A stretch of 26,128 nucleotides of DNA from an uncultured Oscillospiraceae bacterium (GCA_900547275.1 URGA01000024.1:1-26128); one strand, 5' to 3'. Positions 7,820-15,012 are shown, counted from the stretch's first letter. The notes: generated by a model not told the origin, from the letters alone. Program-made: numbers and translations.

Positions 7820-8317
7820 TTACAGATTTTTAAGATATTCGTCCGCTTCTTTGCGTGACTTGAATGTAATGACTTTAACGTTAGGGTATTTTCTGAATAG
7901 TTCCAGTATCTTCGGGCGGCAGTCCGTGGAAAAATTTTTAACAAATGTCACCAGTTCGCTGTCAAGTTCCGCTGCAACGCATGGCATATCTTCACGCCTT
8001 TTGCCGACCCTTTGCTTTATGCCGTCAAGACATACTTCAACGGGAAAATCAAGGAAGTACGCCAGTTCGCAGTGCTTCAGCCTTGTTTCAATAGTGCCTC
8101 TGAAGTTTCCGTCGAGTATCCATTCATCACCTTTCATTATTTCTTTCTGCTTTTCTCGAAATTCTTCTCTTGAAATGTGGGTCCAGTCGTTGTTCCAGTA
8201 AAGCATATCAAGATAGTAAAGCGGCAGCCCCGTTTTCTTCGAGAGCTTTTTTGAGAATGTGCTTTTTCCGCTGCCGGAGCAGCCAAGGACGATAATTTTT
8301 TTGTACTCCATTTCCAT
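7820..8317 (-). CDS. P-loop nucleotide kinase-like protein
   Basis: A 165-residue protein with a Walker A motif GCSGSGKST (G12, K18, S19). The following GLPLYYLDMLYW segment and a central WILDGNFRGTIETRL block are typical of the adenylate kinase-like proteins often annotated 'topology modulation protein' or FlaR-like. A lid-like arginine segment (KQRVGKRRED) lies near residue 105. The true substrate of this family is not established. I chose the ATG at 8317 because GAGGTGA is correctly spaced before it; a GTG three codons upstream lies inside that site. A structured 5S-like RNA segment and a terminator hairpin sit immediately upstream. Confidence 0.85.
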   Translation of the reverse strand: MEMEYKKIIVLGCSGSGKSTFSKKLSKKTGLPLYYLDMLYWNNDWTHISREEFREKQKEIMKGDEWILDGNFRGTIETRLKHCELAYFLDFPVEVCLDGIKQRVGKRREDMPCVAAELDSELVTFVKNFSTDCRPKILELFRKYPNVKVITFKSRKEADEYLKNL

Positions 8318-8329
8318 AAAAATCACCTC

Positions 8330-8365
8330 AAAAATAAAAATGCCTTTACCTGAATTGAGGTAAAG
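8330..8365 (-). terminator. Terminator-like hairpin between the 5S-like RNA and the kinase gene
   Basis: A perfect 8-bp stem (8358-8365 with 8344-8351, CTTTACCT/AGGTAAAG on the minus strand) has a six-base loop and is followed by TTTTTATTTTT, ending just before the ribosome site of the kinase gene. Its first arm overlaps bases that also pair in the 5S-like stem at 8361-8370, so the two folds compete. Confidence 0.8.
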
Positions 8366-8430
8366 ACTTCGGTGGTCCGTGTTCGGTATGGGAACGGCTG
8401 AACTCTTTATAGCCGGTTGCGGCCGGCGTT
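8361..8430 (-). ncRNA. 5S-rRNA-like RNA segment (truncated 5S or 5S-mimic leader)
   Basis: Read on the minus strand, 8397-8377 holds the highly conserved 5S helix III/loop C sequence including CCCATACCGAACACGG. The flanks 8409-8400 (TAAAGAGTTC) and 8370-8361 (GAAGTCTTTA) can pair over ten positions with one mismatch, in the place of 5S helix II. A GCCGG/CCGGC hairpin lies at about 8413-8428. The 3' half of a normal 5S (helices IV and V, and the 3' strand of helix I) is missing and replaced by the terminator hairpin. It has its own promoter at 8440-8468. It may be a truncated 5S pseudogene, a small 5S-like RNA, or a cis-acting leader of the kinase gene. Confidence 0.6.
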
Positions 8431-8439
8431 TGTAAATTT

Positions 8440-8468
8440 AGTCTAACACGTATTTTCGCTGCGGTCAA
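8440..8468 (-). promoter_or_regulatory. Promoter of the 5S-like RNA
   Basis: On the minus strand TTGACC (8468-8463) and TAGACT (8445-8440) are 17 bp apart, which puts transcription start near 8432. That is just before the GCCGG/CCGGC hairpin and the 5S-like core. Confidence 0.65.
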
Positions 8469-8483
8469 GCTTCAGCTAGAGAG

Positions 8484-8520
8484 TAATATAAAAAGCGGAC
8501 GTCTTGATTAAAGGCGTCCG
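8484..8520 (-). terminator. Terminator after the DinB-like gene
   Basis: CGGACG (8496-8501) pairs with CGTCCG (8515-8520), and an A tract at 8490-8494 reads as T5 on the minus strand. It follows the stop codon at 8553 by about 30 bases. Confidence 0.8.
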
Positions 8521-8552
8521 TAAGTTTAAAGTAAATGATTTGTCGAAAATTC

Positions 8553-9065
8553 TTATTCATATAATCCTGGAAATACGAAATCATCATCCAGCGCATAAGT
8601 GCCTACAACCCTAGGCCATTGATTTCTTGTGACCATTGCGGCAGCGTTTATATTTCCCATATGGCAGTGGAAATGCCTGAACTGACCAAGCACATGCTCA
8701 AGTCTGTTGTATTTGCAGTCCTTCGGAATTTCATAAAGATCTTCATCGCTCAGATTATCAAGATAATTTATTATCTTTGTTTGAATTGTTTTGAAGTATT
8801 CTGTTAGTTCTTCTCTTGTAAGAACTTTTCCGTTTTCATCAAGATAGTCAAGGCTATTGAGTTTGTCCTCATGAAACGGCGGTTCGGTATAATCATAGGG
8901 ATTTATGTACCACTGGTCTAAACTGTGCAAAGTATGATAACAATGTTTCCAGATAGGCATACCGCAAAGAACGTAATCCATGTCGCAAGTTTTAAGCGTT
9001 GTCTCAAAATTTAAGAATAAAATCTCGGTACAGTCTTTTATCGTTTTTACTAAATCTCTTCTCAT
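8553..9065 (-). CDS. DinB-like (four-helix, metal-binding) protein
   Basis: A 170-residue protein with the layout of the DinB/YfiT fold. It has a histidine-rich helix WKHCYHTLHSLDQW (H41, H44, H47) and a second histidine helix QFRHFHCHMGNINAA (H131, H133, H135), the positions at which family members bind a divalent metal. Family members include thiol-dependent transferases and damage-inducible proteins of unknown role, so no reaction is assigned. The frame opens at an ATG at 9089 with no ribosome site. I prefer the ATG at 9065, which has AAGGTG six bases upstream. A terminator follows at 8484-8520. Confidence 0.72.
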   Translation of the reverse strand: MRRDLVKTIKDCTEILFLNFETTLKTCDMDYVLCGMPIWKHCYHTLHSLDQWYINPYDYTEPPFHEDKLNSLDYLDENGKVLTREELTEYFKTIQTKIINYLDNLSDEDLYEIPKDCKYNRLEHVLGQFRHFHCHMGNINAAAMVTRNQWPRVVGTYALDDDFVFPGLYE

Positions 9066-9109
9066 GCTTTTCACCTTTAAGTCTGCCATAGCGGATTTTT
9101 GCTTTTATC

Positions 9110-9424
9110 TTATTTTTTTACGCTTTCAAGAAAATACTTTTTGTCGAATTTTCCGTTCTTTTCTGCTTTTCTTTCTTTTATTTCCAACAATTCATCAAAA
9201 CTGACTCCTTGGGATTTTGCAAGAGCTTCCACAACTTCGATTATGTCCGCCAGTTCTTCTTTGTCTTTGCTCATTAAGTATTCTTTCGTCTCTTCTTTTA
9301 ACTTTTTGCATAGTGCAGTGTGGTATTCGCTGTCATCAAGAACCCTGTATTTCGGTATTTGGTTATTTGAAATATAGATATTCGGTATATTATCTCTTAC
9401 TAATTTATTATAAACACTTATCAT
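9110..9424 (-). CDS. MazG-like nucleotide pyrophosphohydrolase
   Basis: A 104-residue all-alpha NTP-PPase-like protein that opens with YNKLVRDNIP, the usual start of the phosphoribosyl-ATP pyrophosphohydrolase-like/MazG-like group. The magnesium-binding pattern is present as EETKE (E44, E45, E48) followed by ELAD (E57, D60). Such enzymes hydrolyse nucleoside triphosphates to monophosphates and pyrophosphate, often to clear non-canonical nucleotides. Its ATG overlaps the TGA of the upstream gene by four bases (ATGA), so the two are translationally coupled and probably work together. Confidence 0.85.
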   Translation of the reverse strand: MISVYNKLVRDNIPNIYISNNQIPKYRVLDDSEYHTALCKKLKEETKEYLMSKDKEELADIIEVVEALAKSQGVSFDELLEIKERKAEKNGKFDKKYFLESVKK

Positions 9425-9732
9425 TTCTTCTCTCCCAAAATATCAGAGTAGTATAGTATCTCTTTATTTAGTGATTTTGCAAATTCGATTTCGCTTTTTG
9501 TAGCGCTTCCGATATATCCGTCAACGTCAACAACAAGAATTGCGTCTGACATTTTTATTCTTTCTTTATGCATTTTTTGAAGTATCGTCGTTTCATCTTT
9601 GTCAAAGTGACAACTGTCGTCAGTAGGGAATATCGGTATAAGCACGTTGTTTCCAGCGAGTTCTGTTTTCAAAGCCGCTTTAGTAATTTCATTTTTAAAT
9701 TTGTGACTGCCGCAAATTGTAATTGTTTTCAT
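9421..9732 (-). CDS. Nucleoside 2-deoxyribosyltransferase-like protein
   Basis: A 103-residue Rossmann-like protein. It starts with a beta strand and a nucleotide-loop-like segment (KTITICGSHKF). The later SDAILVVDVDGYIGSATKSEIEFAKSLNKEI block matches nucleoside deoxyribosyltransferases and related 'DUF4406-like' proteins, where the Glu in SEIEFA is catalytic. The expected role is in nucleoside salvage or base exchange, but these short forms are mostly uncharacterised. I chose the ATG at 9732, which has AGGTGG just before it; an ATG six codons upstream has no ribosome site. It overlaps the MazG-like gene by four bases. Confidence 0.72.
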   Translation of the reverse strand: MKTITICGSHKFKNEITKAALKTELAGNNVLIPIFPTDDSCHFDKDETTILQKMHKERIKMSDAILVVDVDGYIGSATKSEIEFAKSLNKEILYYSDILGEKK

Positions 9733-9815
9733 TTTACCACCTGCAACCATATTAACATATATGTTTTTCTAAATCTATAATTATCTGAATTTTTGAACAA
9801 TTTGATTTCGCAAAC

Positions 9816-9849
9816 AAAAACCCTCCTGAATTTGAGCAGGAGGGTTTTT
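9816..9849. terminator. Bidirectional terminator
   Basis: A perfect 13-bp stem (9816-9828 with 9837-9849) has an eight-base loop. The outermost five pairs are A-T, so each strand ends in a T run. On the minus strand it terminates the AGCS symporter gene and insulates the nucleoside-enzyme pair downstream. Confidence 0.93.
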
Positions 9850-9851
9850 GA

Positions 9852-11258
9852 TTATTTGCTTTTATTTTTCTTTTGCTTTGGTATCTTTTTCTTGTTATCC
9901 AGAAGGGAGATTGCTTCTCCTGACATGGGTATCAGCACTATCAGGTTGAAAATCGTCATCAGGCCTATTCCAACGTCGCCCAGATCCCAGACAACCGTAT
10001 AAGCCTGAAGTCCGCCGATAAAGAGCATAACCAGAGCGATTATTTTATATATCGTCTGGTAACTCCATTTTTCGCCAAACAAATACGAAACGTTGGAACG
10101 CGCGTAAAACAATACTCCGATAAATGTTGAAAAACTGAACAGCGCGAGAATTATCGCTATAAACACTGTTCCGAATTCGCCAAGGTGATAATTCATCGCC
10201 GTTTGGAGCAGTTCCATTCCCTCAAGTCCCTGGGTAATGTCCTGGGGAACAAGAAGCATTATCATTGCCGTGCAGGTGCAGATAACGATGGTATCGATAA
10301 TAACGCCGAGAGCCTGAACAAATCCGATGGTAACGGGAAATTTTCCCTCTGCGGCAGCGGCGGCGCAGGGAGCAGAACCGGAGCCTGCTTCGTTGGAAAA
10401 CAATCCTCTTTTAACGCCGTTCATCAAAACCGCGCCGAAACCTCCGCCTGCAACCTGTCGAATGCCGAAGGCTTCTTCAAAAATTCTTTTGAATACGTCG
10501 GGCAGAATGTCTATATTTTTTATAATGATAAAAATAGTTATAACGAAATAGCACACAGCCATTATCGGCACGATTACGTCAAGCACCTTGACGGTGGCGT
10601 TCTTGCGAAGAACGATAACCGCGGCGATGATAACAAGCCCAATGGTTGTATAAATCGGCTTGATAGAAAATGCGTTTTCAAATGCGGAGGTAACGGAATT
10701 GCTGATTACCTGGCTTATACCGCACCAGCAAATAAGCGCCGAAACGGCAAACAAAACAGCGATTACCGAATGTTTTAATTTTTTCTTTCTCTTCTTTTCC
10801 GCGAAATCGTGGATATAATATGCCGGGCCGCCGTGGTAGCCGCCGTACAGCTTGTCCTCTTTTTTGTGAAGCTGTGCCAGGGTACTTTCAACAAACGCTG
10901 TTGACGCGCCTAAAAATGCTGACAGCCACATCCAGAACACGGCGCCTGCGCCGCCGACGGAAATTGCCGCAACAACGCCCACAAGGTTTCCCATTCCAAC
11001 TCGTGTTGCAGTTGAAACGATGAGCGTTTGAAATGTTGAAAGCGTGCTTTTGTCGTCTTTTTTCTCGCCCAGGGCTTTGACCATATCGGGAAATTTTCTT
11101 ATGGGCAGGAATTTTGTCCTTATAGTAAAAAATATCCCGGTGGGGATAAGCAGAATAACGAGAAGAGGAATGCCTATGCTCGTTTTATCTGAAATAGGAA
11201 TGGTTATAAGGTCATTCCACAAAAAGCCGTAAACAGCTTCTATAATCTTATTTATCAT
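9852..11258 (-). CDS. AGCS-family sodium:amino acid symporter
   Basis: A 468-residue transporter with about eleven hydrophobic helices, the normal length for the alanine or glycine:cation symporter family (AlsT/AgcS-like). Family marks are FFTIRTKFLPIRKFPDM near residue 45, ATRVGMGNLVGVVAAISVGGAGAVFWMW, the periplasmic-side YGGYHGGPAYYI, and GVKRGLFSNEAGSGSAPCAAAAAE. It should import alanine, glycine or a related small neutral amino acid with Na+; the exact substrate is not readable. It is monocistronic, with a promoter at 11293-11321 and a terminator three bases after the stop. GGTG lies before the ATG. Confidence 0.93.
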   Translation of the reverse strand: MINKIIEAVYGFLWNDLITIPISDKTSIGIPLLVILLIPTGIFFTIRTKFLPIRKFPDMVKALGEKKDDKSTLSTFQTLIVSTATRVGMGNLVGVVAAISVGGAGAVFWMWLSAFLGASTAFVESTLAQLHKKEDKLYGGYHGGPAYYIHDFAEKKRKKKLKHSVIAVLFAVSALICWCGISQVISNSVTSAFENAFSIKPIYTTIGLVIIAAVIVLRKNATVKVLDVIVPIMAVCYFVITIFIIIKNIDILPDVFKRIFEEAFGIRQVAGGGFGAVLMNGVKRGLFSNEAGSGSAPCAAAAAEGKFPVTIGFVQALGVIIDTIVICTCTAMIMLLVPQDITQGLEGMELLQTAMNYHLGEFGTVFIAIILALFSFSTFIGVLFYARSNVSYLFGEKWSYQTIYKIIALVMLFIGGLQAYTVVWDLGDVGIGLMTIFNLIVLIPMSGEAISLLDNKKKIPKQKKNKSK

Positions 11259-11292
11259 TTTTTCACCACATTATTGATAGTCAAGTAAAACA

Positions 11293-11321
11293 ATTATATA
11301 ACATTACCTTCAGTTTGTAAA
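11293..11321 (-). promoter_or_regulatory. Promoter of the AGCS symporter gene
   Basis: On the minus strand TTTACA (11321-11316) and a perfect TATAAT (11298-11293) are 17 bp apart, about 35 bases before the ATG. Confidence 0.75.
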
Positions 11322-11455
11322 ATCAATAATATTTAATAATGTGATAAATTTATTTTTTGGTGATAAATGATATAAGGAGAAGGGAAGATGTTGTGTGTAT
11401 TGTAGATGAATAATCGATTTTTCTGCAAATCAGTAAATCAAAAAGGACAAATTTT

Positions 11456-11968
11456 CTATTCGTTATTTATCCAATATCTTTGTATAATAGTACCGTCGAC
11501 GTCAACTTCGTTTTCCAATATTCCGCCGTTGTTCATTATGCTTTTTGCACTTGCTATATTTTTCTTATCGCAACACATTAAAACTCTGTTAATGCCCATC
11601 TTTTTTGCTTCTTCAAGCGCAAGACCAATCATTGCAGAGCCGTATCCCTTTCTGCGTTCGCTTGGTCTTATTCCGTCTCCTATATGACCACCGCTGAATT
11701 TCAGCTTTTCAGTCAAATAATGCCGTATGTTGACAGCTCCCACAAAAATATTTCTGTCTGCATCAAGACAAAAATACGTGGTATCCGGAACAAGCCCGTT
11801 AATCTCTTTTTCTCTGCATAGATGATTCTTATAAAAGTCAAAGTCGTGATAGTCATTTGCTGTAAGGGCAGACGGAATTATTCTTTCATCTGTAGCAGTC
11901 CATTCATCCATCATGTCGTTTAGTTGCTTTTTATATTCAGTTGTCAATAATACTAATTTTAAATTCAT
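11456..11968 (-). CDS. GNAT-family N-acetyltransferase
   Basis: A 170-residue acetyl-CoA-dependent acetyltransferase of the Gcn5 superfamily. The acetyl-CoA pyrophosphate-binding motif reads GDGIRPSERRKGYGSAMIGLALEEA. A typical final part follows, with CDKKNIASAKSIMNNGG. The acceptor substrate is unknown. The start was placed at the ATG at 11968, preceded by AGAGTG; a GTG three codons upstream overlaps that site. No terminator hairpin is clear after the stop at 11456. Confidence 0.87.
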   Translation of the reverse strand: MNLKLVLLTTEYKKQLNDMMDEWTATDERIIPSALTANDYHDFDFYKNHLCREKEINGLVPDTTYFCLDADRNIFVGAVNIRHYLTEKLKFSGGHIGDGIRPSERRKGYGSAMIGLALEEAKKMGINRVLMCCDKKNIASAKSIMNNGGILENEVDVDGTIIQRYWINNE

Positions 11969-12004
11969 TGTAATCACTCTTTGTTTTTATATACTGTCGA
12001 AACT

Positions 12005-12034
12005 TTTATAATATTTCAAACTAATAATTGCCAA
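12005..12034 (-). promoter_or_regulatory. Probable promoter of the GNAT gene
   Basis: On the minus strand TTGGCA (12034-12029) and TATAAA (12010-12005) are 18 bp apart, about 40 bases before the ATG at 11968. Confidence 0.5.
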
Positions 12035-12253
12035 AAACAAAATAACTATCTTTTCATAGTTTATCATAACATTTTATTCCATACAACTAATAATCGCTTG
12101 CAAGTTTACAGCAAGATGAAAAAATGTTTTAAGCATTTATTTAAGAGAATTTATAGCATAAGAAAAAGACAAATGAACCGCAAGGCGGTGCGAGCGTGCC
12201 GTTTTGCGGAAAGGAGGAGCGACGGAGAGAGCGAGAGATGGATTTTGTTTAAG
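12035..12253. other. Gene-free stretch with a G+C-rich purine-biased island
   Basis: No convincing gene lies between the GNAT gene and the tRNA. Within AT-rich DNA there is a contrasting island at 12178-12240. It begins with an 11-bp inverted repeat (CCGCAAGGCGG at 12178-12188 with CCGTTTTGCGG at 12199-12209; two pairs are G.U if read as plus-strand RNA) and continues as a purine-rich tract with repeated GCGA/GGAG/GAGAG words. It could be a dispersed intergenic repeat or a relic of a mobile element. Other copies would be needed to tell. Confidence 0.4.
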
Positions 12254-12294
12254 AAAATAAAAAAGCCGTCGCGAACGATACGAAGTCCGCGACG
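12254..12294 (-). terminator. Terminator of tRNA-Pro
   Basis: CGTCGCG (12267-12273) pairs with CGCGACG (12288-12294), and an A-rich run at 12255-12264 reads as a T run on the minus strand. It begins four bases after the tRNA CCA end. Confidence 0.88.
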
Positions 12295-12297
12295 ACG

Positions 12298-12375
12298 TGG
12301 TCGAGGTGACAGGATTTGAACCTGCGATCCCCTGCTCCCAAAGCAGGTGCGATAGCCAAACTTCGCTACACCTCG
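12298..12375 (-). tRNA. tRNA-Pro (anticodon TGG)
   Basis: A complete cloverleaf on the minus strand. The acceptor stem is CGAGGTG/CACCTCG. The D arm includes AGTTTGGCTA. The anticodon stem CCTGC/GCAGG encloses the loop TTTGGGA, giving anticodon TGG for proline. The T arm is GCAGG-TTCAAAT-CCTGT. The discriminator is A and the CCA end is encoded (12298-12300). A promoter lies at 12427-12455 and a terminator immediately downstream, so it is a single-gene transcript. Confidence 0.96.
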
Positions 12376-12426
12376 GAATATTTAGATTTACCAAATAACT
12401 GTGCGTTGTCTTTTGTTGACGGGGTT

Positions 12427-12455
12427 ATTTTAATATATTAGGAGGGCTTTGTCAA
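12427..12455 (-). promoter_or_regulatory. Promoter of tRNA-Pro
   Basis: On the minus strand a perfect TTGACA (12455-12450) and TAAAAT (12432-12427) are 17 bp apart. They lie about 50 bases before the mature 5' end of the tRNA. Confidence 0.75.
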
Positions 12456-12458
12456 GAG

Positions 12459-12514
12459 TTTGAAGCCGTATGGCTGTTTCCTTTGCTGTTGGTTTTGAAA
12501 ATTGCGGCTTCAAA
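12459..12514. repeat. 10-bp inverted repeat with a 36-bp spacer
   Basis: TTTGAAGCCG (12459-12468) and CGGCTTCAAA (12505-12514) are perfect inverted copies, lying just upstream of the tRNA promoter in the 450-bp non-coding stretch before nrdD. The right arm runs into an A-rich tract. On the minus strand no T run follows the second arm, so it is not an ordinary terminator. The rest of 12515-12700 is AT-rich with a further imperfect TATACA/TGTATA dyad at about 12536-12552, and I see no gene there. Confidence 0.5.
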
Positions 12515-12701
12515 AAAATATTTTATTTTTATTTATATACATATATTGTATATGTTTTTTGTGTTTTTGGTACTGGGTTTTCAGGGCGTTTGTAACCTTT
12601 TTTTGGCATAACAAAGCCGTTTTTCTGCGATTTTTTCAGTTTTCGGCGGCGGATTTGGAAATTCTATATATCCGTATTTTGAGGCGCAATAACAAAAATA
12701 T

Positions 12702-12717
12702 CCACAAGATATTGTAT
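12702..12717. promoter_or_regulatory. Candidate NrdR box upstream of nrdD
   Basis: CCACAAGATATTGTAT closely resembles the recalled 16-bp NrdR consensus ACACAATATATTGTGT (13 of 16 positions by eye). It ends about 20 bp before the -35 of nrdD. NrdR normally binds two such boxes spaced by about three helical turns; I could not find a convincing second box, which lowers confidence. Confidence 0.4.
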
Positions 12718-12736
12718 AATTTTATTAAAATTAATA

Positions 12737-12765
12737 TTGACATGCACATGAGATAGTGTTATTAT
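12737..12765 (+). promoter_or_regulatory. Promoter of nrdD-nrdG
   Basis: A perfect TTGACA (12737-12742) and TATTAT (12760-12765) are separated by 17 bp. They lie about 65 bases before the nrdD ATG. Confidence 0.82.
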
Positions 12766-12831
12766 TATCATGTTCTCGATTTACGGAAATTGTAATCGTT
12801 TTGTAATATTCATCGAAGGGGTTGTAATAAA

Positions 12832-15012
12832 ATGAAGATCATCAAGAGAAACGGCTCTGAAGTCGATTTTGATCTTAACAAAATTATCGTCGCAGTAACG
12901 AAAGCAAACGCGGCATGCGAAAAGGAAGAGCTTACTCCCAGCCAGATCAACGAAATTGCGGAATACGTTGAATTCAAAATTACCAAGGCAAACAGAGCGC
13001 TCTCAGTAGAAGAAATTCAGGATATAGTAGAAGACCAGATCATGGCGCAGGGCGCTTTTGACGTGGCGAGACGTTATGTTCGCTATCGTTACACTCGTTC
13101 TCTTATCCGTAAGGCAAACACTACGGACAACCAGATCCTTTCACTTATTGAGTGCAACAACGAGGAAGTTAAGCAGGAAAACTCTAATAAGAACCCCACG
13201 GTAAACAGCGTTCAGCGTGACTACATGGCGGGCGAAGTATCTAAGGATATAACAAAGAGAATTCTGCTTCCCCAGGATATTGTTGAGGCTCACGAGGCGG
13301 GCATTATCCACTTCCACGACAGTGACTATTTTGCTCAGCATATGCACAACTGCGATCTTGTTAACCTTGAGGATATGCTCCAGAACGGCACTGTTATCAG
13401 CGGAACAATGATTGAAAAGCCCCACAGCTTTTCCACCGCCTGCAATATCGCAACCCAGATTATCGCTCAGGTTGCTTCTTCTCAGTACGGCGGACAGTCA
13501 ATTTCTCTTGCTCATCTTGCACCGTTTGTTCAGGTCAGCAGAGAAAAGATACGCAACGCTGTAAAGAAAGAGGCTGAAGATTTCGGCGTTGAGGCTTCCG
13601 ACGAGCAGATCAGAAAAGTTACTGAAGAACGTCTGAGAGATGAAATCAGAAGAGGCGTTCAGACAATTCAGTATCAGGTAGTTACTCTTCTTACAACAAA
13701 CGGACAGGCTCCCTTCGTTACCGTATTTATGTATCTCGGCGAAGCGAAGAGCGAGCAGGAGAAGGCAGACCTTGCGCTTATTATTGAAGAAACGCTCAAA
13801 CAGCGTATCCAGGGCGTAAAGAACGAAAAGGGAGTATGGATTACTCCTGCGTTCCCCAAACTTATTTATGTTCTTGAAGAAGAAAATATTCACGAGGACA
13901 GCAAGTACTGGTATCTTACCGAGCTGGCGGCAAAGTGCACTGCAAAGCGCATGGTTCCCGACTATATCAGCGAAAAGAAGATGCTTGAATACAAGATAGA
14001 TAAAAACGGCGAAGGCCACTGCTACACCTGCATGGGATGCCGCAGTTTCCTTACTCCCTACGTTGATCCTGAGACTAACCAGCCGAAGTATTACGGCCGC
14101 TTCAATCAGGGCGTAGTTACTATCAACCTTGTTGATGTTGCCTGCTCATCAGGCGGAGATATGGACAAATTCTGGAAGATATTTGACGAACGTCTCGACC
14201 TTTGCTACCGCGCTCTCATGTGCCGCCACAACAGACTTAAAGGCACTCTTTCAGACGCCGCTCCTATCCTTTGGCAGTACGGTGCAATCGCCAGACTTGA
14301 AAAGGGCGAGAAGATTGACAAACTGCTTTACGGCGGTTACTCAACCATCAGCCTTGGCTATGCAGGACTTTATGAATGCACACGCTATATGACAGGCAAG
14401 AGCCACACCGACGAAAACGGCGGCAAGGACTTTGCTCTTTCTGTAATGCAGCACATGAACGACGCCTGCGCAAAGTGGAAAGCTGAAAACAATATTGATT
14501 TCAGCCTTTACGGAACACCGCTTGAATCAACAACATATAAATTTGCTAAGTGCCTCCAGAAGCGTTTCGGCATTATTGAGGGCGTAACAGACAAGAACTA
14601 CATTACAAACTCATATCACGTTCACGTTTCAGAGCAGATTGACGCATTCACAAAGCTGAAATTTGAAAGCGAGTTCCAGCGTCTTTCACCCGGCGGCGCA
14701 ATCAGCTATGTTGAAGTTCCCAATATGCAGAATAATATTCCTGCCGTGCTTCAGGTAATGAAGTATATTTACGATAATATCATGTACGCTGAGCTGAACA
14801 CAAAGAGCGACTACTGCCAGTGCTGCGGCTATGACGGCGAGATAAAGATCGTTGAAAACGAAGACGGCAAACTTATTTGGCAGTGCCCGAAATGCGGCAA
14901 CACCGATCAGGACAAGATGAACGTTGCCCGCCGTACCTGCGGCTATATCGGAACCCAGTATTGGAATCAGGGACGCACACAGGAAATCAGAGACAGAGTA
15001 CTGCACTTATAA
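12832..15012 (+). CDS. nrdD: Anaerobic (class III) ribonucleoside-triphosphate reductase
   Basis: A 726-residue glycyl-radical enzyme that reduces ribonucleoside triphosphates to deoxy forms without oxygen. Residues 1 to about 92 form an ATP-cone allosteric domain (opening KIIKRNGSEVDFD). C174 and C403 (in CMGCRSF) are the probable thiyl and partner cysteines of the active site. A C-terminal zinc site uses C662/C665 and C685/C688, and the radical glycine is G704 in RRTCGYIG. An unusually GA-rich ribosome site (GAAGGGG) precedes the ATG. It is followed three bases later by its activase nrdG. All key residues are present. Confidence 0.98.
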   Translation: MKIIKRNGSEVDFDLNKIIVAVTKANAACEKEELTPSQINEIAEYVEFKITKANRALSVEEIQDIVEDQIMAQGAFDVARRYVRYRYTRSLIRKANTTDNQILSLIECNNEEVKQENSNKNPTVNSVQRDYMAGEVSKDITKRILLPQDIVEAHEAGIIHFHDSDYFAQHMHNCDLVNLEDMLQNGTVISGTMIEKPHSFSTACNIATQIIAQVASSQYGGQSISLAHLAPFVQVSREKIRNAVKKEAEDFGVEASDEQIRKVTEERLRDEIRRGVQTIQYQVVTLLTTNGQAPFVTVFMYLGEAKSEQEKADLALIIEETLKQRIQGVKNEKGVWITPAFPKLIYVLEEENIHEDSKYWYLTELAAKCTAKRMVPDYISEKKMLEYKIDKNGEGHCYTCMGCRSFLTPYVDPETNQPKYYGRFNQGVVTINLVDVACSSGGDMDKFWKIFDERLDLCYRALMCRHNRLKGTLSDAAPILWQYGAIARLEKGEKIDKLLYGGYSTISLGYAGLYECTRYMTGKSHTDENGGKDFALSVMQHMNDACAKWKAENNIDFSLYGTPLESTTYKFAKCLQKRFGIIEGVTDKNYITNSYHVHVSEQIDAFTKLKFESEFQRLSPGGAISYVEVPNMQNNIPAVLQVMKYIYDNIMYAELNTKSDYCQCCGYDGEIKIVENEDGKLIWQCPKCGNTDQDKMNVARRTCGYIGTQYWNQGRTQEIRDRVLHL

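Noticed and set aside
10185..10778. Long plus-strand frame of 197 codons inside the AGCS symporter gene
   Set aside because: The minus-strand frame is a full-length, motif-complete transporter; the plus frame is its shadow and has no recognisable domain.
12045..12065. AACTAT/ATAGTT hairpin as a terminator on the minus strand
   Set aside because: The stem is six A/T-dominated pairs and there is no gene upstream of it on that strand for it to end.
11981..12319. Plus-strand open frame of 112 codons before the tRNA
   Set aside because: It runs through the tRNA terminator and into the tRNA on the other strand, has no ribosome binding site at its start and gives an Arg/Lys-heavy product from the purine-rich island.
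12137..12394. Minus-strand open frame containing the tRNA
   Set aside because: It is the translation of tRNA-Pro and its flanks; the internal 'AGSNPVTST' string is the usual artefact of a translated tRNA T arm.
12536..12552. TATACA/TGTATA dyad as a second NrdR box
   Set aside because: The half-site spacing is off by one from the NrdR consensus and it is about 200 bp from the nrdD promoter.
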